Of a stretch of DNA of 64,000 bases, positions 26,431-34,183 are shown piece by piece. Both the position numbers and the translations under genes were made by a program. Source of the DNA: Paracoccaceae bacterium (lineage in GTDB: Bacteria; Pseudomonadota; Alphaproteobacteria; Rhodobacterales; Rhodobacteraceae). The notes under the pieces were generated by a model. It had not been told where the DNA came from. It made no database searches and worked only from the letters and a program-made list of their open reading frames with translations. Location: contig JALEGX010000161.1 in the NCBI GenBank assembly GCA_022763485.1, positions 1-64,000 on the forward strand, read 5' to 3'. Positions within the stretch are counted from its first letter, which is position 1; each line of letters opens with the position of its first letter.

Positions 26431-27927
26431 ATGAAAAAGTCGCTCCTCCTCTCTGCGGCCATCGCTCTGGCCAGCACCGCCGCATCGGCAGAAACCCTGC
26501 GCATCCCGCATGAGCTGGGATATGGCGGATCTGAATCGCTGGATCCGATTTCGCCGCAGCGCTTCTATGAAGCCATCCAGAACATGTATTCGCGTCTTGT
26601 CCGTCAGGGCGATGATGGCCGCCCCTCGCCCGATCTGGCGCTGAGCTGGGACGCCACCCCCGACGCCAAGGAGTGGACCTTCAAGCTGCGTCCCGGTGTG
26701 ACCTTCCACAATGGCAACGCTTTCACAGCTCAGGACGTTGCCTTTTCGCTGATGCGAACCCAGTCCGAAACCATCGACAGCCCCACCAAGGGCGTGATGG
26801 AAATCATCGACCGTGTCGAAGTGGTCGACGACATGACCGCCAAGGTGGTTCTGAAGCAGACGCACGCCGATTTCCCGCTGCTGGTCATGGATTACCGCAT
26901 CAAGATGCTGGACGCGGAAACCTGCGGCAACGATCTGGATGCGCTGTGCGAAAGCGGCGTCGGTACCGGTCCCTATAAGCTGGTTGAACTGGACGCCCTG
27001 GGCACCACCACCCTGGAACGTTTTGACGGCTACTACGGCGGCACGCCCGGCGTTCAGAACATGGAACTGATCGCCATCGCCGACCAGAATGCCCGCGTGG
27101 CCGCGCTGCAGGCCGGTCAGGTCGATTTCATCTATGCCCTGTCGGCCGAACAGGTTCCGCTGTTTGCCAACAACCCGAACTTCACCGTTCAGTCGGTTCC
27201 GACCGGTCGCTGGGTCGGCATGGTCATGAACACCACGATAGCGCCCTTCGACGATGCCCGCGTCCGCAAGGCCATCCGCATGAGCGCAGATCGCGACGCA
27301 CTGGGTAAACTGGTGTATGGTCAGGGCGGTTTCATCACCACCTGTGACCACCCGGTCTGGTCCGGCGATCAGTACCGTGCAGACCTGAACTGCGACCGCG
27401 ATATCGAAGGCGCCAAGGCACTGCTGGCCGAAGCCGGTTACGCAGATGGTCTGACGGTTGAGCTGTTCGTTTCCGACATTTCCGAAGGTGCGGTGAAAAT
27501 GGCCGAGGTTCTGCAGAACCAGGCCAAGGATGCCGGCATCACCATCGAATTGGTTCAGGCTCCGGCCGATGGATACTGGGGCGATGTCTGGATGAAAGAA
27601 GCGTTCTTTGCCACCGGTTGGTCGCAGCGCCCTGCTGATCAGATCTTGAACGAAGCCTACCGCTCGACCGCGGCCTGGAACGAAACCGCGTGGAATTCGG
27701 CCGACTTCGACGCCGGTCTGGATGCCGCGCGTGGTGAGCTGGACTTCGACAAGCGCAAGGCGCTTTACGGCGAGCTGCAGAAAGAGCTGTGGGAAAATGG
27801 CGGGTCCTTCATTCCGGTCCACCTGAACACCGTTCGCGCGTTTTCGTCCAAGCTTTCGGGCATCGAGCCGGTCGAAGACTTCTCGATCCGCTACGAAAAC
27901 GTGACCAAGGCCGGCAACGAAGGCTGA
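26431..27927 (+). CDS. Dipeptide/oligopeptide-type ABC substrate-binding protein
   Basis: A 498-residue SBP_bac_5 family protein. The 20-residue signal peptide ends ASA-ETLRIP. Typical features include the opening LDPISPQRFYEAIQNMYSRLVRQ, the family signature WTFKLRPGVTFHNGNAFTAQDVAFSLMR and GTGPYKLVELD. RBS GAGGGAA lies before ATG 26431. Members bind peptides, but also nickel, opines, sugars and glycerophosphodiesters, so the name does not fix the ligand. Downstream phosphatase and phosphodiesterase genes suggest a phosphorylated ligand. A stem-loop separates it from the permease genes. Confidence 0.88.
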   Translation: MKKSLLLSAAIALASTAASAETLRIPHELGYGGSESLDPISPQRFYEAIQNMYSRLVRQGDDGRPSPDLALSWDATPDAKEWTFKLRPGVTFHNGNAFTAQDVAFSLMRTQSETIDSPTKGVMEIIDRVEVVDDMTAKVVLKQTHADFPLLVMDYRIKMLDAETCGNDLDALCESGVGTGPYKLVELDALGTTTLERFDGYYGGTPGVQNMELIAIADQNARVAALQAGQVDFIYALSAEQVPLFANNPNFTVQSVPTGRWVGMVMNTTIAPFDDARVRKAIRMSADRDALGKLVYGQGGFITTCDHPVWSGDQYRADLNCDRDIEGAKALLAEAGYADGLTVELFVSDISEGAVKMAEVLQNQAKDAGITIELVQAPADGYWGDVWMKEAFFATGWSQRPADQILNEAYRSTAAWNETAWNSADFDAGLDAARGELDFDKRKALYGELQKELWENGGSFIPVHLNTVRAFSSKLSGIEPVEDFSIRYENVTKAGNEG

Positions 27928-27950
27928 CGCCTCCGCAACCTGTCGTATCG

Positions 27951-27980
27951 GACGCAGCCTGTAACGGGCTGCGTCTCTTT
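27951..27980 (+). terminator. Intercistronic terminator-like hairpin after the binding-protein gene
   Basis: GACGCAGCC (27951-27959), 7-nt loop, GGCTGCGTC (27967-27975), then TCTTTT. The 9-bp perfect stem with a short T-run lies between the binding protein and the permease. It probably acts as a partial terminator or stabiliser that raises the level of binding protein over the membrane parts. Confidence 0.65.
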
Positions 27981-27997
27981 TGCAAAAGGTGAGAAGA

Positions 27998-28948
27998 ATG
28001 ATCGGTCTGATCCTGCGCCGCTTCGGCTTTGCCGCCTTCACCATCGGTTTCGTATCGTTGATCATGTTCGCCGCGGTTGAAGCGCTGCCGGGCAATGTCT
28101 GCACGTCGTTCCTGCAACGCTTTGCCCAAGGGCCAAGGCTGGAACGCTGCATCGAGCAGCAAGGCCTGAACCGGCCCGCGATCGAACGCTATGCCGATTG
28201 GGTCGGAGGCGCCGTGCAAGGCGATTTCGGATATTCCCTGAAAAAACGCAAACCGATCAATGAGCTGATTGGCGAACGCTTTGCCAATACTGCCCTGCTG
28301 GGAGGGCTGGCCGCGCTTTTGGCGATTCCGCTGGCCGTTTTTCTGGGCATTGCCGCCGGGGTGCGCAGGGACAAACCGCTGGACCTGTCATTGTCCGGGG
28401 CCGCGATGCTGGCGATGACCATACCGGAATTCGTGACTGCCACCGCGCTGATTTATGTCTTTGCCATCGTGCTGCAATGGTTCCCGGCTGTGACCATCAT
28501 GCGCAGCGGCATGGGCTTCATGGACATGCTGCCCAATATCGTCCTGCCGGTGCTGGTGCTGTCGGCGGTGCTGATCGCCCATATCATGCGCATGATGCGC
28601 GCCAGCGTGATTGACGTGATGGCCTCGGACTATGTGCAGATGGCGCGGCTGAAAGGTGTGCCCGAGCGCGAGATCATCCGCCGCCATGTGGTTCCCAACG
28701 CGATGATCCCGGCGCTGAACGTAATCGCGCTGACCGTTGCCTGGCTGCTGGCCGGAGTCGTGGTGGTCGAAAAAGTCTTCAACTATCCGGGCCTGGGCAC
28801 ACTGATGATCCAGGCCATCTATGACCGCGATCTGCCGCTGGTGCAGGCCATCGCGCTGATCTTTTCCGTCATCTACGTGGGGGTCAATCTGCTCGCCGAT
28901 CTGGCCGCGCTGATGATCGACCCGCGCCTGCGCAGAAAGGGGCACTGA
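27998..28948 (+). CDS. Dipeptide-type ABC permease, DppB-like
   Basis: ATG 27998 is used, with GGTGAGAAG upstream; the frame extends back to 27980. The 316-residue protein has six hydrophobic segments. N-terminal GLILRRFGFAAFTIGFVSLIMF is the usual first helix, and the EAA-loop coupling motif appears as YVQMARLKGVPEREIIRRHVVPNA. It is followed 2 nt later by the second permease, and the two would form the membrane heterodimer. The periplasmic insert after helix 1 (CTSFLQRFAQGPRLERCIEQQG) has two Cys, which is less common. Confidence 0.9.
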   Translation: MIGLILRRFGFAAFTIGFVSLIMFAAVEALPGNVCTSFLQRFAQGPRLERCIEQQGLNRPAIERYADWVGGAVQGDFGYSLKKRKPINELIGERFANTALLGGLAALLAIPLAVFLGIAAGVRRDKPLDLSLSGAAMLAMTIPEFVTATALIYVFAIVLQWFPAVTIMRSGMGFMDMLPNIVLPVLVLSAVLIAHIMRMMRASVIDVMASDYVQMARLKGVPEREIIRRHVVPNAMIPALNVIALTVAWLLAGVVVVEKVFNYPGLGTLMIQAIYDRDLPLVQAIALIFSVIYVGVNLLADLAALMIDPRLRRKGH

Positions 28949-28949
28949 C

Positions 28950-29792
28950 ATGTTGAACCTCCTTGCAACCGTCGTGTCCCGCCCGTCCGGAGCGATCGGT
29001 TTGACCCTGACGCTGGCGCATGTGTTTATGGCACTGCTGGCCCCGCTCATCGCGCCGTTCGACCCGACGATGCAGAACGCCGACACCATTCTTCTAGCCC
29101 CCTCGGCCGAACACTGGATGGGCACCGATACGCTGGGTCGCGACATCTTTTCCCGCGTGCTGCATGGTGGCCGGCTGGCGATTGCCGTCACCTTTGCCGC
29201 CGCTGTCGTGGCAACGACATGGGGCAGCTTCGCCGGCATTTTCTTTGGCACCGTCGGTGGCCGGATCGATGAGTTTTCGATGCGCATCGTCGACGCCTTC
29301 CTGTCGATGCCGTGGCTGTTGTTCCTTCTGCTGATCATCTCGATTGGCGGCGCGGGTCCGGCCACGATCATTCCGACGCTGGGCTTCTTCTACGGCGTGG
29401 CGGTGCTGCGCGTGATCCGGGGCGCTGCGATGCAGGTCGCGGCGCGGGATTTCGTCACCGCCGCCAAGGCACGGGGCGAAAAACTGTGGCCGATCCTCAG
29501 CCGCGAGATGTTCCCCAACCTCAGCGACATCATTCTGGTCGAAGGCGCGATGCGCTGGAGCTGGATGCTGCTGGCCTTCTCTTCGCTCAGCTTTCTGGGC
29601 TTTGGCGCCACGCCGCCGACCCCTGACTGGGGGCTGATGGTCGCGCAGGAGCGTGGGCTGTTGGCAACCGCGCCCTGGGCGGTGTTCTGGCCCTGCCTGG
29701 CGCTGTCGTCCCTGATCATCGGGATCAACCTTTTGGCGGACGCCATCGGCAAGGCGCTTGGCCTGGACCGCGCAAGCGCAATGGCCGTGTGA
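28950..29792 (+). CDS. Dipeptide-type ABC permease, DppC-like
   Basis: A 280-residue permease with about six helices. It contains HWMGTDTLGRDIFSRVLHGGR, a strong signature of DppC/OppC proteins, and the EAA loop DFVTAAKARGEKLWPILSREMFPN. It starts 2 nt after the DppB-like gene and ends 12 nt before the fused ATPase gene. It pairs with DppB-like in the inner membrane. Confidence 0.92.
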   Translation: MLNLLATVVSRPSGAIGLTLTLAHVFMALLAPLIAPFDPTMQNADTILLAPSAEHWMGTDTLGRDIFSRVLHGGRLAIAVTFAAAVVATTWGSFAGIFFGTVGGRIDEFSMRIVDAFLSMPWLLFLLLIISIGGAGPATIIPTLGFFYGVAVLRVIRGAAMQVAARDFVTAAKARGEKLWPILSREMFPNLSDIILVEGAMRWSWMLLAFSSLSFLGFGATPPTPDWGLMVAQERGLLATAPWAVFWPCLALSSLIIGINLLADAIGKALGLDRASAMAV

Positions 29793-29803
29793 GGGAGGCG
29801 GAA

Positions 29804-31852
29804 ATGAGTGCACTGATCAAGATCGACAACCTGTCGCTGGGCTTTACTGGCAAACAGGGACAGCAAGCCCCGATCCTTCGCGGAATATCGCTGGAGCTTC
29901 GGCAGGGCGAAACGCTTGGCATCGTCGGCGAAAGCGGCTCGGGAAAATCCACCGTTGCCCTTGCGATGATGGGCTACCTCAAGCCGGGTTTGTCCGTTTT
30001 CTCCGGCTCAGCCAGCTTCGACGGCAACAATATGTTTGCCCTGCCTGAAAAACAGCGTGCCGCACTACGCGGCAGCAAGATCGCCCTGATCCCGCAGAAC
30101 GCGGGCCAGGCCCTGACCCCGACGCTCACCATTGGGGCCCAGATCGACGAGGCGCTGCGGTTGCACACAAATCTGGCGGCAAAGGAACGCCGGGACAGGG
30201 TGATCGAGCTGCTGTCGCTCGTGCGCCTGCCCTCGCCCGACGAAATGGCGACGCGGTATCCGCATGAATTGTCCGGCGGCCAGCAGCAGCGCGCAGCGGT
30301 TGCCATGGCGCTGGCAGGCGAGGCCAAAGCGCTGCTTCTGGATGAACCGACAACAGGGCTGGATGTCACGACACAGGCGCATATTCTGGAATTCCTGCGA
30401 AAGCTCGCCAGCGAAATGAACGTTGCGATGATCTATGTCAGCCACGACCTGGGGGTCATTGCCCGCGTCGCGGATCGGGTTGCGGTGATGTATGCTGGCC
30501 AGATCGCCGAAGAAGGCCCGACCCGTGACGTCCTACGCGCCCCCAAACACCCCTATACCGCCGGGTTGATCGCCTCGATCCCCAAGCTGTCCGATCCGGC
30601 CATCCCGGCATCGATGCCGGGCGTGCCGCCCAATGTGGGATCCCATATCGAAGGCTGCGCCTTTGCAGCGCGCTGTCCGCAGGCCCAGGAAATCTGCCGA
30701 AGCGAAACTCCGGCCCCGATCCTGCTGGGGCAGACCCGCGCGCGCTGCCATTTTGCGGATCATCCGCGTGTGTCGCATGAAACCACGCGCCGGGAACCGC
30801 ATGTCAGTTCAGAAATCGCCATTGACCTGCAGGATGTGGCCATTTCCTACGCCCAGCCCACCCTGATGGATCGTCTCCTGAACAAAGCCCGGCCCCCGGC
30901 CACGGTTGACCGCGCCGGGTTTGCCTTGCGCAGGGGGGAAACGCTGGGCCTGGTTGGCGAAAGTGGCTCTGGCAAATCCACGATCCTGCGAGCGATTGCC
31001 GGGCTTGTCGGCACTCGGTCCGGACGCATCAGCCTTGGGCTGGATGGCGACCTGACCACGCCGGTGCAGAAACGCGACCGCGAAACCATTCGCAGGGTTC
31101 AGATGATCTTTCAGAACGCGGATGCCTCTCTGAACCCGCGCCAGACCATCGGTGAGATCCTTGCAGCGCCGCTGCGCCTTTATTTCAACCTGACCAAGGA
31201 TCAGTCCCGCGAGCGCGCAAAGGCGCTTCTGGAACAGGTCCGGCTGCCCTCAAGTTATCTGGATCGCTTTCCGGGGCAGCTGTCGGGGGGCGAAAAACAG
31301 CGTGTGGGCGTGGCCCGCGCCTTTGCGGCCAATCCCGACGTGACGCTGTGTGATGAAGTCACCAGCGCGCTGGATGTGTCTGTGCAGGCGGCAGCCCTGG
31401 CTCTGCTGACACGGTTGCAGGCCGAAAACGGGTCATCTTTCATTTTCGTGAGCCACGATCTGGCCGTTGTCCGGGCTGTGTCGGACCGGGTTGCCGTGCT
31501 GTATCAAGGCCGCATCTGCGAGATTGGCCCCGCGGAAAACGTCTATGCCCCGCCCTATCACCCCTACACCCGGACCCTGATGGGCGCAGTACTGGAACCC
31601 GATCCGGACACGGCTCCGAAGCTTCTGGCGGACGACATCACCGAAAAGGCCCCTCCTGCAACAGGGTGTCCATTTCAGCGTCGCTGCCCGCTTCACTGTG
31701 GCGCGATCTGTGACACCGAAGTACCACCGGCCCGTGAGATGGCATCCGGGCATGTGATTCACTGCCATCGGACACAGGAGGAACTCAGCAAGGTCGACCC
31801 GATTTCCGAGGACACATCCACCACGGAAAACCCGGACCTTGTTGTCGCATAG
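29804..31852 (+). CDS. Fused dipeptide-type ABC ATPase (DppD-DppF in one chain)
   Basis: ATG 29804 follows GAGGGAGG. The 682-residue protein holds two nucleotide-binding domains: first GESGSGKST near residue 44, LSGGQQQRAAVA, LLLDEPTTGLD; second GESGSGKST near 390, LSGGEKQRVGVA and CDEVTSALD, where the Walker B has DEV in place of DEP. Each half ends with the Cys-rich OppD/F tail (CAFAARCPQAQEIC and CPFQRRCPLHCGAIC). Such fusions occur in glutathione (GsiA) and other importers. With the two permeases and the binding protein it completes an importer. Confidence 0.92.
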   Translation: MSALIKIDNLSLGFTGKQGQQAPILRGISLELRQGETLGIVGESGSGKSTVALAMMGYLKPGLSVFSGSASFDGNNMFALPEKQRAALRGSKIALIPQNAGQALTPTLTIGAQIDEALRLHTNLAAKERRDRVIELLSLVRLPSPDEMATRYPHELSGGQQQRAAVAMALAGEAKALLLDEPTTGLDVTTQAHILEFLRKLASEMNVAMIYVSHDLGVIARVADRVAVMYAGQIAEEGPTRDVLRAPKHPYTAGLIASIPKLSDPAIPASMPGVPPNVGSHIEGCAFAARCPQAQEICRSETPAPILLGQTRARCHFADHPRVSHETTRREPHVSSEIAIDLQDVAISYAQPTLMDRLLNKARPPATVDRAGFALRRGETLGLVGESGSGKSTILRAIAGLVGTRSGRISLGLDGDLTTPVQKRDRETIRRVQMIFQNADASLNPRQTIGEILAAPLRLYFNLTKDQSRERAKALLEQVRLPSSYLDRFPGQLSGGEKQRVGVARAFAANPDVTLCDEVTSALDVSVQAAALALLTRLQAENGSSFIFVSHDLAVVRAVSDRVAVLYQGRICEIGPAENVYAPPYHPYTRTLMGAVLEPDPDTAPKLLADDITEKAPPATGCPFQRRCPLHCGAICDTEVPPAREMASGHVIHCHRTQEELSKVDPISEDTSTTENPDLVVA

Positions 31853-31869
31853 CGAAGTGAAGGACCGAG

Positions 31870-32487
31870 ATGATTATTTTTGATTTCGATGGAGTTTTGG
31901 CCGACTCTCTGGAGAGCTGTCTTTCGGCCTGCAACGTGGCGGCCCGAGCGCAGGGCGCCGAGTGGGCGTTTGAACAGGATGCCTTTGCCACATTGAACCC
32001 TCTGACCTTCGAAGCCCTGGCCGAACGTCACGGGTTGCAGCCGGAACCCTTTGCCCAGGATGTCGCCGCGGCCGTTTCTGCCAACCCCGATGTTCCTGCC
32101 GTTTTCGAAGGGATCTGCGATGCCCTGTCGGATCTGGCGCAAACCCACGCGCTGATCGTGGTCAGCGCCAGCCATGCCAGCGTGATCCGCTCGGTTCTGA
32201 AGGCCTCTGACGCCGATCATCACTTTGCCAGGATTGTTGGCGGAGACACCCCCGGATCGAAGGCCGAAAAGATTTCAGAGCTGGTCGCAGACAAGACCGC
32301 AGAACGCCATGTCATGGTTGGAGATGCCGTCAGCGATATCCTTGCCGCGCGTGCCGCGGGCATTGGGGCAATCGGCGTTTGCTGGGGCTGGCAAGCGTCG
32401 TCCCAGCTGCTGGCCCATGATCCCGATGCGATCGCCCAAACCCCGCATGACCTCGCACAAGTTTGCCGGTCCGTACTGGATGCATAA
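31870..32487 (+). CDS. HAD-superfamily phosphatase
   Basis: A 205-residue HAD hydrolase of the phosphoglycolate-phosphatase-like group. Motif I DFDGVLADS (residues 4-12), motif II VVSASHAS, Lys in PGSKAEKI and motif IV MVGDAVSDILAARAAG are all present; a small helical cap lies between motifs I and II. GAAGGA precedes the start. It lies 17 nt after the ABC ATPase and 12 nt before the phosphodiesterase, in the same operon, so it probably dephosphorylates a monoester released from an imported compound. Confidence 0.85.
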   Translation: MIIFDFDGVLADSLESCLSACNVAARAQGAEWAFEQDAFATLNPLTFEALAERHGLQPEPFAQDVAAAVSANPDVPAVFEGICDALSDLAQTHALIVVSASHASVIRSVLKASDADHHFARIVGGDTPGSKAEKISELVADKTAERHVMVGDAVSDILAARAAGIGAIGVCWGWQASSQLLAHDPDAIAQTPHDLAQVCRSVLDA

Positions 32488-32499
32488 GGCAGAAACCCG

Positions 32500-33300
32500 A
32501 TGAAGTTCATTCACCTGACAGACCTGCATATCTCCGCCGGCAACCCGTCTGCGGCGCTTGCGGGGGCCAACGACCGCACCCGCCGGGCCATTGCCGAGAT
32601 CAACAGCCTACACCGGGATGCGGAGCTCTGCGTGATCACCGGTGACATTGTTGCGGACCCCGACCCAGCGGCTTACCAGTTGGCCGAAGACCTGATTTCA
32701 TCCCTTGAGATGCCAACCTACGCCCTGCCCGGAAACCATGATGACCGTCGCATGGCGCAACAATTTCTGTCGTCGGTCCGCGTCGATGAAAACGGTTTCC
32801 TGCAGCAGCTGGTCGAGACGTCGCGCGGCACCTTCATGTTGCTGGACACCAGCGATCCCGAAACGCACGCGGGACGGCTGTGCGAACAGCGGCTGAACTG
32901 GATCGAAACGCAACTTGCCGACAGGAACAGCCCGGTCTGGGTCTTCATGCATCACGCGCCCTTCCCGACCGGGCTGGCCGCGATGGATACCATCGGTCTG
33001 GAGCAGCAAGCGGCCGAGCGGCTGGGCGCTGTTCTGGCGTCACACAAATACGTCCGTCACCTGTTCTTTGGTCACTACCACCGACCGATGTCCGGCGTCT
33101 GGCGCGGCATCCCGTTTTCGTCCCATCGGTCGATGATGCAGCAATGTGCGCTGGATCTGGTTGAGCAGTCCCACGTGTCGGCGATATTCGAAGAACCACA
33201 ATATGCCGTGGTGCTGGCGTCGGATGAGCGGACGGTTGTCCACTACCATGATTTCGCAGCCGACGCGGATGTCGGCAGCATGGGCCCCGCAAACGGGTAA
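32500..33300 (+). CDS. Metallophosphoesterase, GpdQ/CpdA-like phosphodiesterase
   Basis: A 266-residue binuclear metal phosphoesterase. All metal motifs are seen: TDLHIS (D-x-H, residues 7-12), GDIVADP, GNHDD, MHHAPFP and GHYHRP. The order and length match class III cyclic-nucleotide and glycerophosphodiester phosphodiesterases (CpdA, GpdQ). The end of the protein is hydrophilic, with no signal peptide, so it acts in the cytoplasm. As the last gene of the LysR-ABC-HAD operon, a role in cleaving an imported phosphodiester (for example a glycerophospho-alcohol) fits; cAMP hydrolysis is the main alternative. Confidence 0.82.
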   Translation: MKFIHLTDLHISAGNPSAALAGANDRTRRAIAEINSLHRDAELCVITGDIVADPDPAAYQLAEDLISSLEMPTYALPGNHDDRRMAQQFLSSVRVDENGFLQQLVETSRGTFMLLDTSDPETHAGRLCEQRLNWIETQLADRNSPVWVFMHHAPFPTGLAAMDTIGLEQQAAERLGAVLASHKYVRHLFFGHYHRPMSGVWRGIPFSSHRSMMQQCALDLVEQSHVSAIFEEPQYAVVLASDERTVVHYHDFAADADVGSMGPANG

Positions 33301-33345
33301 GGCCCGTTTCAAACATCGCCTGCGGGTGCTGCAGGCGCAGAAATG

Positions 33346-33400
33346 CCCCCGCGCGCCTGAAACACGGCGCGCGGGGGACCATTCTGGTCCGTTTTATTTA
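33346..33400 (+). terminator. Double hairpin terminator after the phosphodiesterase gene
   Basis: CCCCCGCGCGCC (33346-33357) and GGCGCGCGGGGG (33366-33377) form a perfect 12-bp stem with an 8-nt loop. A second hairpin GGACC-ATTCT-GGTCC (33376-33390) is followed by GTTTTATTTA. The second is a classical rho-independent terminator for the plus strand and abuts the stop of the converging hydratase gene at 33394; the first can serve both strands. Confidence 0.8.
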
Positions 33401-34179
33401 CCCTTCCAGACAGGATCCCGCTTTTCGGCGAAGGCGCGGGCGCCTTCCAGCTGATCCTCGGAGCGATACAGCGTCTCGACGGTGCGCAGCTGGCTTTTGG
33501 TGATGCGGTTCATCGCGTCCTGGAACTTGCTGTCTTCGGCGTCACGCACAACCTCTTTGATCGCGGCGTAAACCAGCGGCGGGCCGGACGCCAGCAGGCG
33601 CGCCAGTTCCCATGCACGATCCATCAGCTGATCGGCGGCGACAATCTCGTTCACCAGGCCCCAACGGTTGGCCTCGGTCGCGTCGAACCAACGGCCGGTC
33701 AGCAACAGTTCCATCGCGATGTGATAGGGGATGCGTTTCGGAAGTTTGACGCTGGCCGCATCTGCCACGGTGCCCGAGCGGATTTCCGGCAGGGCGAAAG
33801 TCGCGTGTTCCGCCGCCAGGATGATGTCGGCCGAGATCGCCAATTCCAACCCACCGCCACAGGCGATGCCGTTCACGGCGGCGATCACCGGCTTGTTCAT
33901 GTCGCGCATTTCTTGAAGGCCCCCAAAGCCGCCGACGCCATAGTCGCCGTCAACCGCGTCGCCGTCCGCTGCGGCCTTCAAATCCCAGCCGGGGCAGAAG
34001 AATTTGTCGCCAGCGCCGGTCAGGATCGCGACGCGCAGTTCGGGGTCATCGCGGAAATCCTGAAAGACGTCGCCCATGATGCGGCTGGTGGCCAGGTCGA
34101 TGGCGTTGGCCTTGGGGCGATCCAGGATCACCTCAAGGATGGCGCCGTCGCGGCGGGTCTTGATGGGGCTATCGGTCAT
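33394..34179 (-). CDS. caiD: CaiD-like crotonobetainyl-CoA hydratase (enoyl-CoA hydratase family)
   Basis: A 261-residue crotonase-fold enzyme. The oxyanion-hole segment AVNGIACGGGLELAIS and the active-site region FALPEIRSGTVADAASVKLPKRIPYH with both catalytic Glu resemble CaiD of Escherichia coli more than general enoyl-CoA hydratases. It would hydrate crotonobetainyl-CoA to L-carnitinyl-CoA. It begins 4 nt after the acyl-CoA synthetase gene and is the last gene of a minus-strand operon with a CaiA-like dehydrogenase. The carnitine assignment rests on similarity and on the adjacent carnitine degradation genes. Confidence 0.75.
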   Translation of the reverse strand: MTDSPIKTRRDGAILEVILDRPKANAIDLATSRIMGDVFQDFRDDPELRVAILTGAGDKFFCPGWDLKAAADGDAVDGDYGVGGFGGLQEMRDMNKPVIAAVNGIACGGGLELAISADIILAAEHATFALPEIRSGTVADAASVKLPKRIPYHIAMELLLTGRWFDATEANRWGLVNEIVAADQLMDRAWELARLLASGPPLVYAAIKEVVRDAEDSKFQDAMNRITKSQLRTVETLYRSEDQLEGARAFAEKRDPVWKGK

Positions 34180-34183
34180 AAGA

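Noticed and set aside
26410..28152. Minus-strand ORF opposite the binding-protein gene
   Set aside because: Would span the divergent promoter side and oppose a protein with a clear signal peptide and SBP signature.
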